This document shows, in pieces, positions 43,320 through 51,840 of a stretch of 55,757 nt of DNA. The notes beneath the pieces are model-generated. The model was not told the origin of the DNA, did not search any database, and saw nothing but the letters and a program-made list of their open reading frames with translations. The DNA is from Phycisphaerae bacterium (lineage in GTDB: Bacteria; Planctomycetota; Phycisphaerae; UBA1845; Fen-1342). A program made the position numbers and the translations under genes. Where the stretch lies: NCBI GenBank assembly GCA_022072445.1, contig JAJVHV010000026.1:10290-66046 (forward strand), given 5' to 3'. Each line of letters opens with the position of its first letter. The first letter of the stretch is position 1.

Positions 43320-44966
43320 GTGAAAGTCGCGCTTGTCCAACTGAATCCGATCGTCGGCGACGTGCGAGGCAACACCCGCCGCATTCTCGCCGCGCTCGAC
43401 GCCGCCCGCCGCGATCAGCCGGACCTGGCCGTCTTCCCCGAACAGGCGTTCATCGGCTACCCCGGCAAAGACCTGCTGCTCCGCCGCGAGGTAATCCGCG
43501 AGAACACGGCCGCCTTGCAGGACGTGACGCGCGCCTCGGCCGGCCTGAACGTCATCATTGGCTGCGCCGAGCCCAACGACGACTCCACCGGCCGGATGAT
43601 CTACAACTCGGCGGCGGTGCTGTGCGACGGCCGGGTCGCCGGCTTCGTCCGCAAGCGGCTGCTCCCCACCTACGACATCTTCGACGAAGTCCGCTACTTC
43701 CAGCCCGGCGGCAGCCCGCAACTCTTCACCTTCGCCGGCCGGCGCGTGGGCGTCAGCGTTTGCGAGGACATCTGGACCACCCAGACCGGTGCGCAGGACC
43801 GCCCGCTTTACGACTGCGATCCTGTCGCCGACCTTGCCAGGCTCGGCGCCGAGCTGATCGTCAACATCTCCGCCTCTCCGTTCACGCTCGATAAACACGG
43901 CGAGCGCATGGCGCTGCTGTCCATGCACGCCCGCGCTCATCGCCTGCCCGTCGTCTACGTCAACCAGGTCGGCGGCAACGACGAGCTGCTCTTCGATGGC
44001 GCCAGTTGTGTCGTCGACGCCGGCGGCCAGCTCATCGCCGCCGCCCGGGCCTTCGACGACGACACGCTCGTCGTCGATCTCGACCAGCCCCATGCCGCCC
44101 GTCGCGAACCATTTCCGACGGGCGTCGCCGGACTGCACCAGGCCCTCGTCGTCGGCCTGCGCGATTACGTCCGCAAGTGCGGATTCCGATCGGTGGTCGT
44201 GGGTCTGAGCGGCGGAATCGACTCCGCCGTCGTCGCCTGCCTCGCCGCCGACGCGCTCGGCCCGGCCAGCGTGTACGCCGTCGCGATGCCCAGCCGCTTC
44301 AGCAGCAGCCACAGCGTCTCCGACGCGCAGCTCCTGGCCGCCAACCTGGGCATTCGCTTTCAGATCATCCCGATTGAGTCGATTCACAGTGCCTTCGAAG
44401 CCTGCCTGACGCCCGTCTTCGGGCCAGCCGCCGCGGGCGTCGCCGAGGAGAACGTCCAGGCCCGGGCGCGCGGCACCCTCCTGATGGCCCTTTCCAACAA
44501 GGCCGGCCACCTCCTCCTGACCACCGGAAACAAGAGCGAGCTGGCCGTCGGCTACTGCACGCTCTACGGTGACATGTGCGGCGGACTGGCGGTCATCAGC
44601 GACGTGCCCAAGACGAAGGTCTACGAGCTGGCGAACTACATCAACCAGCGTCACGGCGGCCCGCGCATCCCGGAAGGCACGCTGACCAAACCGCCCTCGG
44701 CCGAGCTGCGCCCCGACCAGACCGACCAGGACACGCTGCCGCCCTATGACGTGCTCGACGCGATTCTGGAGCGGTACGAGGAGCGGCTCGACAGCGTCGA
44801 GCGAATCATCGCCGACGGCTTCGATCCGGCCATCGTTCACGACGTGGTGCGGCGCATCACGGCCAGCGAATACAAGCGGCAGCAGGCCGCACCGGGGCTG
44901 AAAGTCACGTCCCGTGCCTTCGGCTTCGGCCGCCGCATGCCGATCGCCGCCCGCAGCCTGCCCTGA
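43320..44966 (+). CDS. nadE: glutamine-dependent NAD+ synthetase
   Basis: Makes NAD from nicotinic acid adenine dinucleotide, ATP and glutamine. The 548-residue protein fuses an N-terminal nitrilase-type glutaminase to a C-terminal synthetase. In the glutaminase, Glu lies in VFPEQAFIGYPGKD, Lys in FVRKRLLPTY and Cys in VCEDIW. In the synthetase, the PP-loop is GLSGGIDSA, followed by TTGNKSELAVGYCTLYGDM. The start is GTG at 43320, since the sequence KVALVQLNPIVGD begins there by family comparison. No ribosome site is obvious. Confidence 0.95.
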   Translation: MKVALVQLNPIVGDVRGNTRRILAALDAARRDQPDLAVFPEQAFIGYPGKDLLLRREVIRENTAALQDVTRASAGLNVIIGCAEPNDDSTGRMIYNSAAVLCDGRVAGFVRKRLLPTYDIFDEVRYFQPGGSPQLFTFAGRRVGVSVCEDIWTTQTGAQDRPLYDCDPVADLARLGAELIVNISASPFTLDKHGERMALLSMHARAHRLPVVYVNQVGGNDELLFDGASCVVDAGGQLIAAARAFDDDTLVVDLDQPHAARREPFPTGVAGLHQALVVGLRDYVRKCGFRSVVVGLSGGIDSAVVACLAADALGPASVYAVAMPSRFSSSHSVSDAQLLAANLGIRFQIIPIESIHSAFEACLTPVFGPAAAGVAEENVQARARGTLLMALSNKAGHLLLTTGNKSELAVGYCTLYGDMCGGLAVISDVPKTKVYELANYINQRHGGPRIPEGTLTKPPSAELRPDQTDQDTLPPYDVLDAILERYEERLDSVERIIADGFDPAIVHDVVRRITASEYKRQQAAPGLKVTSRAFGFGRRMPIAARSLP

Positions 44967-45006
44967 GCCGCGCCGCCGGCACCGTCGGAACGCCCCCGCC
45001 GCGCCC

Positions 45007-45035
45007 TTGTCACGCGGCCGGACGGGTGCTATAGT
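45007..45035 (+). promoter_or_regulatory. sigma-70 promoter upstream of rho
   Basis: TTGTCA (45007-45012) and TATAGT (45030-45035) are separated by exactly 17 bases. Each matches five of six consensus positions. Transcription would start near 45042, leaving an untranslated leader of about 225 bases before rho. Nothing else in the 300-base gap reads as a gene. The leader contains a run of six Ts at about 45073. Confidence 0.65.
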
Positions 45036-45266
45036 GTTGGATGGTTGGTTTGAGGGGCGACTCACCGCCGATCTTTTTTACGGACTTCGCTTGGCCGTAG
45101 CCTCGTGGAGTGATCGTCGCGCGTCTGCCCCCTCGCACCCGTTCACGCAACGACCGACGTCGATTTCACCGTTCGGAAATCCCGCCCGACGCCCGACGAT
45201 TAAATCGTCTGTCGCTGCTGCCGTGAGTTTGCCCAGAATCGCTTGAATACAGGACCCAAGCACCGC

Positions 45267-46412
45267 ATGAGTCAGCAACCGAGCCCTCCACAGGGTTCCC
45301 AGAACGGCACGCGCGACGGCGTGCTCGAACTCGTCGATCAGAATTCCGGCTTCCTGCGCGATCCCAAGCGCAATTTCGTCGCACGGCCCGACGACCCCTA
45401 CGTCAGCCTCGACGTCATTCGCCGGTTCCAGCTTCGCGGCGGCGAGACCATCGCCGCCGCCACCGCCCCCGTCCAGAACAAGGGCAATCGGACCGTCAAG
45501 GTGGCCCGCGTGCTCCAGATCAACGGCGTCAACGCCGACAACTGGACATCCCCCGCCGAACTCAGCGAGCAGACCGCCGTCGATCCGCACGAAGTGCTCC
45601 GGTTCGACACGCCCGGCGGCCCGCTGACGATGCGGATCGTCGACCTGCTCACGCCGATCGGCCGCGGTCAGCGCGGCCTGATCGTCGCCCCGCCGCGCAC
45701 CGGAAAGACCATCCTGCTCCAGCAGATGGCCCACGGCATCTACGTCAATCACCCCGACGTCTACATGATCGTCCTGCTGATCGACGAGCGTCCCGAGGAA
45801 GTCACCGAGATGAAGCGGAACGTCCGCGGCGAGGTCGTCGCCAGCAGCAACGATAAAGACGTCGCCTCGCACATCCGCGCAGCCCGCATCGTCATCGAGC
45901 GCGCCAAACGCCTCGCCGAGTCCGGCCAGCACGTCCTCATCCTGCTCGACTCCCTCACCCGCCTGGCCCGGGCCTTCAACAACTACGTCGGAAGCAGCGG
46001 GCGAACCATGACCGGCGGCCTCGACATCCGCGCCCTGCAGGAGCCCAAGCAGATCTTCGGCGCCGCCCGCACCATCGAAAACGGCGGCTCGCTCACCATC
46101 ATTGCCAGCGCCCTGGTCGAGACCGGCAGCCGCGCCGACGAATTCATCTTTCAGGAGTTCAAGGGCACCGGCAACATGGAGCTGAAGCTGGATCGCGAAC
46201 TGGCCAACCAGCGCATCTGGCCCGCCATGGACATCAAGCAGTCCGGAACGCGCAAGGAAGAAAAGCTGCTGCCGCCGAAAATGCTCGAAAAGATGTGGGC
46301 CATCCGCCGCCGAGTTTACGACCAGCCGCCCCCCAAACAGATCCTCACGCTGCTCGAGCGCATGAAGCCCTTCAAGGACATGGAGTCGTTCCTCAACAGC
46401 GTCTCAGCGTAG
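45267..46412 (+). CDS. rho: transcription termination factor Rho
   Basis: Hexameric RNA-dependent ATPase that ends transcription. The cold-shock RNA-binding domain (DGVLELVDQNSGFLRDP) is followed by the RecA-like motor: Walker A PPRTGKT, Walker B VLLIDERPEEV, Q-loop TMTGGLDI and R-loop KGTGNMELKLDR. At 381 residues from ATG 45267 it lacks the N-terminal helical bundle (Rho_N) of E. coli Rho (419 residues). A TTG at 45243 would add eight residues. It sits alone behind its own promoter with a long leader, which may allow autogenous control. Confidence 0.96.
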   Translation: MSQQPSPPQGSQNGTRDGVLELVDQNSGFLRDPKRNFVARPDDPYVSLDVIRRFQLRGGETIAAATAPVQNKGNRTVKVARVLQINGVNADNWTSPAELSEQTAVDPHEVLRFDTPGGPLTMRIVDLLTPIGRGQRGLIVAPPRTGKTILLQQMAHGIYVNHPDVYMIVLLIDERPEEVTEMKRNVRGEVVASSNDKDVASHIRAARIVIERAKRLAESGQHVLILLDSLTRLARAFNNYVGSSGRTMTGGLDIRALQEPKQIFGAARTIENGGSLTIIASALVETGSRADEFIFQEFKGTGNMELKLDRELANQRIWPAMDIKQSGTRKEEKLLPPKMLEKMWAIRRRVYDQPPPKQILTLLERMKPFKDMESFLNSVSA

Positions 46413-46486
46413 GTCACGGATGCTCAGCCGTGGCCACCACGGCGGGAGTCTCGCGCAGCCTTCCACCGGCGAATGCGCGGGGAGCG

Positions 46487-47515
46487 CTACGTGACTGAGC
46501 GTAGCAGCCCTTCAACGTCGGCTGCGCTGGGCATCGATGGCTGCGCGCCGATCCGCGTGCAGGCGATGGCGCCGGCCGCGATCGCGAACTCGACGGCGGC
46601 GTCCAGCGACTGACCGCGGGCCTGCGCGACGGCCAGCGCCGCGGTAAACGCGTCGCCCGCGCCGGTTGTGTCACACACCTCCACCTTGCGGGCGGCGAAT
46701 CGTCGCACACCATGCTTGTCGGCGAGCAGCGCCCCGTGAGAACCGAGTTTGAGCACGACGGCCTCGGCGCCACGCTTCAGCAGCGACAGCGCGGCGGACT
46801 CCGGCGCGCCGGGCGGTGCCGTCGGTTCCGCTGTGCCATGCCGCGGGGCGTCGCCGGATTTACCGGCCGCATCGTCCGCCGCGACGCCGCGCGTGACGTC
46901 GGACCGACTGCGGCGGCCGTCGTGTGACGGCGCCAGAGCCGCCGCCTCGGTCGCGTTCGGCGTCAGGATGTCGACGGTCAGAAGATCGGCGGGCGCGTCG
47001 TGCGGGGCGGGCGCCGGGTCGAGAACCACGCGGACACGATTCTGCCTGGCGATCGAAATCGCCCGCAGAACAGTCTCCATCGGAATCTCAAGCTGGACGA
47101 TCAGTATCCGTGCGGCCTGGATCGCGCCGGCGGCTTCGTCGATGTCGTCCGGCGTGAGGCGGTGATTCGCACCGGGCACCACGCAAATCGCGTTTTCGCC
47201 GTCGCGGGCGACGTGGATGAGCGCCACGCCGCTGGAGCAGTTGGGAACGGTGCCAAGCCAGCCGCACTCGACACCCTCGCGGGTCAGGCCCGAGCGCAGC
47301 GCCCGTCCGAATTCGTCGTCGCCCACGCGCCCGATGAACGCGACGTTGGCGCCGAGGCGCGCAGCGGCGACGGCCTGATTGCCGCCCTTCCCGCCATGGA
47401 CCAGTCGAAACTCGCGTGCGCTCACGGTCTCTCCCGGCGCCGGGATTCGACCGCCGAGTGCGACGAGATCCATGTTGACCGAACCGACCACGACGACTGA
47501 CGGCGTGAGGGACAT
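46487..47515 (-). CDS. rbsK: ribokinase (PfkB family)
   Basis: Phosphorylates D-ribose to ribose 5-phosphate. PfkB signatures are VHGGKGGNQAVAAARLGA near residue 40 and CDTTGAGDAFTAALA near residue 280. The NMDLVALGGRIPAPGET N-terminus is ribokinase-like. The 342-residue length exceeds the usual 305-310 because of a Pro/Ala/Arg-rich insert of about 45 residues after LTPNATEAAAL. The insert lies in a surface loop before the small helix and is probably tolerated. The gene is convergent with rho, with 74 bases between stops. Confidence 0.93.
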   Translation of the reverse strand: MSLTPSVVVVGSVNMDLVALGGRIPAPGETVSAREFRLVHGGKGGNQAVAAARLGANVAFIGRVGDDEFGRALRSGLTREGVECGWLGTVPNCSSGVALIHVARDGENAICVVPGANHRLTPDDIDEAAGAIQAARILIVQLEIPMETVLRAISIARQNRVRVVLDPAPAPHDAPADLLTVDILTPNATEAAALAPSHDGRRSRSDVTRGVAADDAAGKSGDAPRHGTAEPTAPPGAPESAALSLLKRGAEAVVLKLGSHGALLADKHGVRRFAARKVEVCDTTGAGDAFTAALAVAQARGQSLDAAVEFAIAAGAIACTRIGAQPSMPSAADVEGLLRSVT

Positions 47516-47589
47516 GAGCGCTATGATAGCGGGCGGCGGGGCATGGGCGGCGCTGGCCCAGGTCGCCTGCCTTCTCTTGACGTATGAAG

Positions 47590-47619
47590 AGCATGCTCAC
47601 GCCTGACGGCGAGAGCCTG
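47590..47619. repeat. dispersed palindromic element, copy 2
   Basis: Matches 28 of 30 bases of the element at 2251-2280. One of the two differences breaks the terminal GAGCATG arm, so this copy folds less well. It is in the 5' intergenic region upstream of ribokinase. Confidence 0.75.
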
Positions 47620-47845
47620 CCACGCAACGCCAACCACACCGCGAGTCGTTCGGCGCTCCCAGCGACGTGCTGGCTGAGGTAGCGGGTGGGCAGTTTCGCC
47701 GTGGCGTGGTACTTGTACATGGGCACCGCGGCAGTACCCTACCGACAGCCGATGTGTGCGCGGCCCATCACCGCGTTGTGGCGGCCGGCGGCAGAGCCGT
47801 GAGATAAAGTCATTCACCCGAGGAAAGTGGGAAGCCCGGGCTGCA

Positions 47846-48342
47846 AAGGACAACCTGCTCGTCCAGTTACTGGAGCATGAGGACGCCGCGATGCGGCGCT
47901 GCCTGCGACAACGACTTCGGCGGCAGCGCGCGGGCGCTTCCGCGGTCGGTTCCGGAGAGCAGCGCCGGACATCGCGCCGGCGTTTGGTGGGCGCGTTGGC
48001 GGCGGAATGGCATCGCCGCGCGGCGGCTGCGGAGCAGCTTGACGCGGAAGAAAAGGCGCGCGAGAGGGCCCGCTGGCCGGGGAGCGGGCACGGGCTCGGC
48101 ATGAGCATCTCACGCCGATTGCAGCTCGCGAGGCGGCGGCATGGAACGAGGTGGAGGCGCTCATCCAAACCCGTAGCCCGAAGTGCTACGATCAGGCGGT
48201 GGAATTGCTCTCTGACCTGCGCGACGCCGCCGCGCTGGTGAGCAAGTCGTACGACTACAACAGCCGGCTGCGCCAGGTGCGTGCGAAACACGCGTCGAAA
48301 CCCAGCCTCATCAGACGGATGAATACGGCGGGATTGCAGTGA
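47846..48342 (+). pseudogene. decayed C-terminal remnant of a SWIM zinc finger family protein
   Basis: Two reading frames together give one plausible C-terminal region. The first (about 47846-48075) reads KDNLLVQLLEHEDAAMRR then EWHRRAAAAEQLDAEEKARER. The second (about 48070-48342) reads RHEHLTPIAAREAAAW, then EALIQTRSPKCYDQAVELL, and ends KPSLIRRMNTAGLQ. The second part resembles the helical tail of SWIM-domain proteins (W-x-x-V-E-x-L-I, D-x-A-x-x-L-L-x-D-L-R, H-x-x-K-P-x-L-x-R-R). A frameshift near 48070-48085 joins them. No SWIM domain or start is left upstream. I judge it a gene fossil at the edge of the island. Confidence 0.6.
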
Positions 48343-48664
48343 GATGGCGCACGTGTCGTTGATCGGACGTCCACCCGCAGCACGGACGAATCGAATGACG
48401 ATCCTGACAGTCCGACGGTTTGGAGCACGGCTCGGACTGCTCATGCCCGCATGCACTCATACTCCCGTGCTATGTCCTCATACTCTGGTGCCCTCATGTT
48501 CTTGTGCCATCTCCTCTCGTGCCCTCATGCGGGCATCTGCTGGCCGTGGCGCGGCACTCGGATAAGATAGCCCTCCTGGTGGTCCACCAACCGGTGGTCG
48601 GCGCGGTTTTTGCCGGCATCGTCCGCCGCGAGCGAGTGGATAAGTAGTTTCGAGGTGTGGCGTT
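48343..48664. other. low-complexity intergenic region bounded by an inverted repeat
   Basis: ATGCCCGCATG (48443-48453) and its exact inverse CATGCGGGCAT (48526-48536) enclose 72 bases made of degenerate CTCAT...GTGC units. Base composition is less GC-rich than the surroundings. No gene is apparent. The tRNA-Thr follows at 48665, but I see no clear promoter for it. Confidence 0.6.
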
Positions 48665-48737
48665 GCCACCGTAGCTCAATTGGCAGAGCAGCGGTTTTGT
48701 AAACCGCAGGTTGCGGGTTCGAGTCCCGCCGGTGGCT
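48665..48737 (+). tRNA. tRNA-Thr (anticodon TGT)
   Basis: Complete cloverleaf. The acceptor GCCACCG pairs with CGGTGGC, the D arm contains AGCTCAATTGGCAGAGC, the anticodon stem GCGGT/ACCGC holds loop TTTGTAA (anticodon TGT), and the T arm is GCGGGTTCGAGTCCCGC. CCA is not encoded. A truncated integrase gene ends 105 bases downstream and points at it, so its 3' end is the likely attachment site of the island. Confidence 0.96.
48711..48737. other. candidate attachment site (tRNA-Thr 3' end)
   Basis: The T arm and 3' acceptor strand of tRNA-Thr are the usual target for tyrosine recombinases, and one is encoded next to it. No second copy of this segment is visible up to the right edge, so the other end of the element lies outside the window or is lost. 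Confidence 0.35.
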
Positions 48738-48842
48738 GTTCGAAATCACTCGGAAACTGCAGCGTTTCTCGCGTAGCAGCAAGGACTTGCGCCAGGTCGC
48801 CCTGATCGTCCGTCAGTCCATGCTCGTCCACCCGAATCGTCC

Positions 48843-49508
48843 TCAAACCGTCAAAAGTGTGCAAGCAAAGTACATAGACAGAGTGGCCGTTTCGACCTGC
48901 TTCTGCGGTTTTTTCGGCAGGAGGACGGGGTTCTCGGTAGGCGGCGTCGGCGGCGCCGCGACAGGCTCTTCGAGCCGACGCGCCGCTGTCAGGCTGGCGC
49001 CATTGGCGTCTCTGGGTTCTGCTCCGACTGGGGTTATTGCGAGGTCCGGCAGGGATCGCAAGGCGGTCGCCCGCTCAGAGATCACGGTGTGCGAGTATCG
49101 TGAGAGCGTGAGATTCACGTCACAGTGACGAGCAAGATCCTGAGCGAGTTTGGGATGGACACCGCCCCGAGCGAGGTTCGTGATGAACGTGTGCCTGAGG
49201 GCGTGAAAGTCGGCGATGTGGCCGACCGAGTTCTCATATCTCAGGAAATCTGACTGCTCGCGCTTTGCTCGTTCCTCGGGGATCTTCGAATCCTCGATCC
49301 ATGCGCTCCTCGGCATAGCACGGTCAGCCCTCGACCTGACGGACGCGTCGGCGGCGATCGACTGGCTCACAGCGCTGGAAAAGCGCATACCGCGGCAGAC
49401 TCGGCGCGATGCGACGCAGGTCGAGTTCCAGCAATTCAGCACGCGCCCGGCGGAGGCGTTGCTGATCGTCGGTGCGGCAGGAATCTGCTCACTCCAATTG
49501 TGCAGCAA
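48843..49508 (-). CDS. truncated tyrosine recombinase (phage-type integrase)
   Basis: Only the C-terminal catalytic half is recognisable: DFHALRHTFITNLARGG contains the H-x-x-R pair, LAQDLARHCDVNLT the second His, and LSRYSHTVIS the catalytic Tyr. Before this, EDSKIPEERAKREQSDFLRYEN fits the family. The first 75 residues look out of frame, and the N-terminal core-binding domain and first catalytic Arg are missing. The protein is therefore probably inactive. It is read toward tRNA-Thr, the classic integrase position. The C-terminal tail is Pro-rich. Length is 221 residues, against 350-400 in intact relatives. Confidence 0.75.
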   Translation of the reverse strand: MLHNWSEQIPAAPTISNASAGRVLNCWNSTCVASRRVCRGMRFSSAVSQSIAADASVRSRADRAMPRSAWIEDSKIPEERAKREQSDFLRYENSVGHIADFHALRHTFITNLARGGVHPKLAQDLARHCDVNLTLSRYSHTVISERATALRSLPDLAITPVGAEPRDANGASLTAARRLEEPVAAPPTPPTENPVLLPKKPQKQVETATLSMYFACTLLTV

Positions 49509-49740
49509 GTGATGATCGATGGCGCCGGTACGGTGCTCGGGGAACGCGAAGCGGACATTGTGGGCACGACCGGATACCTCGTTCTGAACCTGCTGTCGCC
49601 CGATCCCAGTGACCTTGCTCGCGGCGGCAGCGTACTGGGACGGGGCCTATCTGGGCTAGAGAGCGCAACTGACCTCAGCGCGGCGGGCCGCTGCGGCTGT
49701 CAGTGCGAGGGCGGGGCATTCCGATCGACGATGTTTCGGG

Positions 49741-49929
49741 GTGGTTGCACCACTTCTGAGATCCGTGGATGATGTTCCGGAGTCGCTGCGAGGCGGCCCA
49801 ACAAACGTGCATGTGTATTTTGGAACACGAGACGGCGTACCCGTGTATGCGGGAGTGACGAACGACATTGCCAAGCGGCAATCTCAGCATGGAGATCGGT
49901 GTCCCCGTCAGACAACAGTGAGGTCATCC
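49741..49929 (+). pseudogene. GIY-YIG nuclease toxin remnant
   Basis: The frame reads VHVYFGTRDGVPVYAGVTND then IAKRQSQHGD, which matches the two core strands (the GIY and YIG positions) and the following Arg-bearing helix of a GIY-YIG nuclease. The later catalytic Glu and the rest of the domain are missing. The frame then passes without a stop into the next small gene. GIY-YIG domains occur as C-terminal toxins of RHS proteins, and RHS pieces follow downstream. I therefore read it as a toxin tail cut off from its shell. Confidence 0.55.
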
Positions 49930-50301
49930 ATGTCTGAAGCGATCCACGCGTTCTTTGACACCGCTCGGCCATTTGAAGAGTTGATGGCCGGCTTGCGTGA
50001 TTCAACGTGCATCTCGTTTCAGCGAGTTGAGGACTCGCCCAATGCGTTCTTCAGGGGCTATTGCCTTGGGTTCCTGGTCGACGTGTTCCCGTCTCACGAT
50101 TTTGAGGACGATTGCCACTTGCATTTCGGCGCATACAGATACGTTGGCATCGAAGTGTGGAACCGATCGAAGGTGCGCGAGGACACGGACCAACTGATGA
50201 CGCTCATCGCCTGGGCGATGGCGCGCGACGTGGTTGAGTGCGTCGGCGGCAAGGCGATGATCGTCCGGGATCTTCACACGCTGCTTGGGACGCTTCCGTG
50301 A
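49930..50301 (+). CDS. candidate immunity protein (unknown family)
   Basis: 123 residues from ATG 49930, which has GAGG 6 bases upstream, inside a longer open frame that includes the GIY-YIG remnant. The product is acidic and helical with aromatic patches (FFRGYCLGFLVDVFPSHDFED, then HFGAYRYVGIEVWNRS). There is no signal peptide. I do not recognise the family. Its position after a toxin remnant and before an RHS fragment, with a TGATG overlap to the latter, mirrors the toxin-immunity order of the two following cassettes. Codon use is less GC-rich than in the core genome. Confidence 0.6.
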   Translation: MSEAIHAFFDTARPFEELMAGLRDSTCISFQRVEDSPNAFFRGYCLGFLVDVFPSHDFEDDCHLHFGAYRYVGIEVWNRSKVREDTDQLMTLIAWAMARDVVECVGGKAMIVRDLHTLLGTLP

Positions 50302-51836
50302 TGTGCTGCGTGGCCGTCATCCTGGGCGTGGGCGGATTGCTGGCGACGCACGACGCGCCGGGCGGCGGTCAGCCGACGCGCGACTTCGTGCATTTCTACG
50401 ACGCGAACGGCAACGTCACGCAGCTGATGGACATATCAAGCGGCTCCGCGGCGGCGAAGTACGAGTACGACGCCTTCGGCAACGAGCTCGTGCGGACGGG
50501 CACGTTCGCGGCCTCGAACCGCTTCCGCTTCAGCACCAAGTATACCGATGCCAACACCGACTTCGCGGGCGAAGGCACTGACGGCCTGAGCTACTTCATC
50601 GACCTGACCGCCAGCGACGCGCCGACCGCGATCGTGGCGCGTTACGAGTACGACCCGTTCGGGAACTTGGTGGGCCCGGACGACGACGCCGACGGCACGG
50701 TGACCGCCGAAGAGGCCGGTCCGTACGCGACGGTCAACTCGTATCGCTTCAGCACGAAGCCCTTCGACGCCGAGACGGGGCTGTACAGCTACATCTTCCG
50801 ATACTACAGCCCGCGGCTGGGGAGGTGGATGAGCCGGGATCCGATCGGAGAGGCGGGTGGACTGAACGTCTACGCCTTCATCGGAAACGACCCGATCAGC
50901 GGTTGGGATTACCTGGGTGTGCTCCTATTCGAGGGCGCACTCTCTCCCGAGGAACTGCAAGCCCTTCAGAGTTATATCACGTCGCTACCAGATGGTTTGA
51001 CGGGTGTGTCTAGTACAGAGCCAGAAGCTTTCTTTCCACTGGATTGCACTGATTGCCACTGTCCTGAAGTGCTGCTCTACGCAACGCGCATTCCAATTAC
51101 TGGGCCAACGCCGCCCGGCGTGCTCCTGGTACTCCACCGTATTGCGCGAGGCGCGCAGTTTGCAGGTGGAGCACTGGAGATAGGTGTTGCCACAGCGACC
51201 GTTGTTTCGACAGGTGGCAGCGCCACGCCGGCTGTGTGGCCAATCATATTGAGTGGTTTCGCCCTACTCAGTGGTATCGATGATTGCTGTGCCGCCGCCA
51301 GAGATGCCGATACCGTTAAGGCTAGACTCGGAGGCGCGGTTGGTGAAGCGTGCGGCCAATCTGTCGGATGCGCAGAAACCGGGAGAGCCGTTGGCGCATT
51401 TGCAGGAGACTGCGCGGGCCCGTCGAACTTGGCAATGCTCGGCCGCTGCTTGCGAGTGTCCCGGGTTGCGAGAGAATGCGGGGAGGAGCTCTGCGGTATA
51501 GCCGCGCGAGTTCGAGAGATCCACGGAGCGCTCGATCCGATTGCTCAGACCAAGCGCACTACGGTCATTCTCGAGTCTGCCGATGGAACTAGAATCGTTG
51601 CAGGCGGCAGTCGGGATCTAACTCCCGCCCAGCGAGCGCTGCTGCGTCCGGGTGAAGTGGCCGCCAGGTTGCCGCGCAGGCACGCCCAGGTGACCGCGCT
51701 AACGCATGCATCGCAAAGCAACCTTCTCCCGAAAGTGTTAACAGCGTCACGTCCCTTCTGCCCCGAATGTGTACAGGCAATCGAGGCTGCCGGCGGCGTT
51801 GTCATTAACCCTACCACAGCGATGTTTCCGAGGTAG
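50301..51836 (+). CDS. RHS repeat fragment with deaminase-like C-terminal toxin
   Basis: 511 residues from an ATG overlapping the previous stop (TGATG). Residues about 10-195 are YD-repeat shell (FYDANGNVTQL, YEYDAFGNELVRTG), ending in the RHS core YSPRLGRWMSRDPIGEAGG. The variable tail has a hydrophobic stretch (about 310-330) and then a deaminase-like domain: H461 in RRHAQVTAL and Cys487/Cys490 in PFCPECVQAIEAAGG. The H-A-E glutamate expected in active deaminases is Gln here. The N-terminal bulk of an RHS protein, including any secretion module, is missing. This is thus an orphan C-terminal cassette. A DUF416 immunity gene follows after 4 bases. Confidence 0.8.
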   Translation: MCCVAVILGVGGLLATHDAPGGGQPTRDFVHFYDANGNVTQLMDISSGSAAAKYEYDAFGNELVRTGTFAASNRFRFSTKYTDANTDFAGEGTDGLSYFIDLTASDAPTAIVARYEYDPFGNLVGPDDDADGTVTAEEAGPYATVNSYRFSTKPFDAETGLYSYIFRYYSPRLGRWMSRDPIGEAGGLNVYAFIGNDPISGWDYLGVLLFEGALSPEELQALQSYITSLPDGLTGVSSTEPEAFFPLDCTDCHCPEVLLYATRIPITGPTPPGVLLVLHRIARGAQFAGGALEIGVATATVVSTGGSATPAVWPIILSGFALLSGIDDCCAAARDADTVKARLGGAVGEACGQSVGCAETGRAVGAFAGDCAGPSNLAMLGRCLRVSRVARECGEELCGIAARVREIHGALDPIAQTKRTTVILESADGTRIVAGGSRDLTPAQRALLRPGEVAARLPRRHAQVTALTHASQSNLLPKVLTASRPFCPECVQAIEAAGGVVINPTTAMFPR

Positions 51837-51840
51837 CGCA

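Noticed and set aside
46428-46442. Shared terminator between rho and rbsK
   Set aside because: CCGTGG/CCACGG with a 3-base loop is a short stem without a T-run on either side, so there is too little to call it a terminator.
49500-49772. 90-residue plus-strand gene between integrase and the GIY-YIG remnant
   Set aside because: No ribosome site, no recognisable motif, and composition like noncoding DNA. It probably covers the lost N-terminal part of the recombinase on the other strand.
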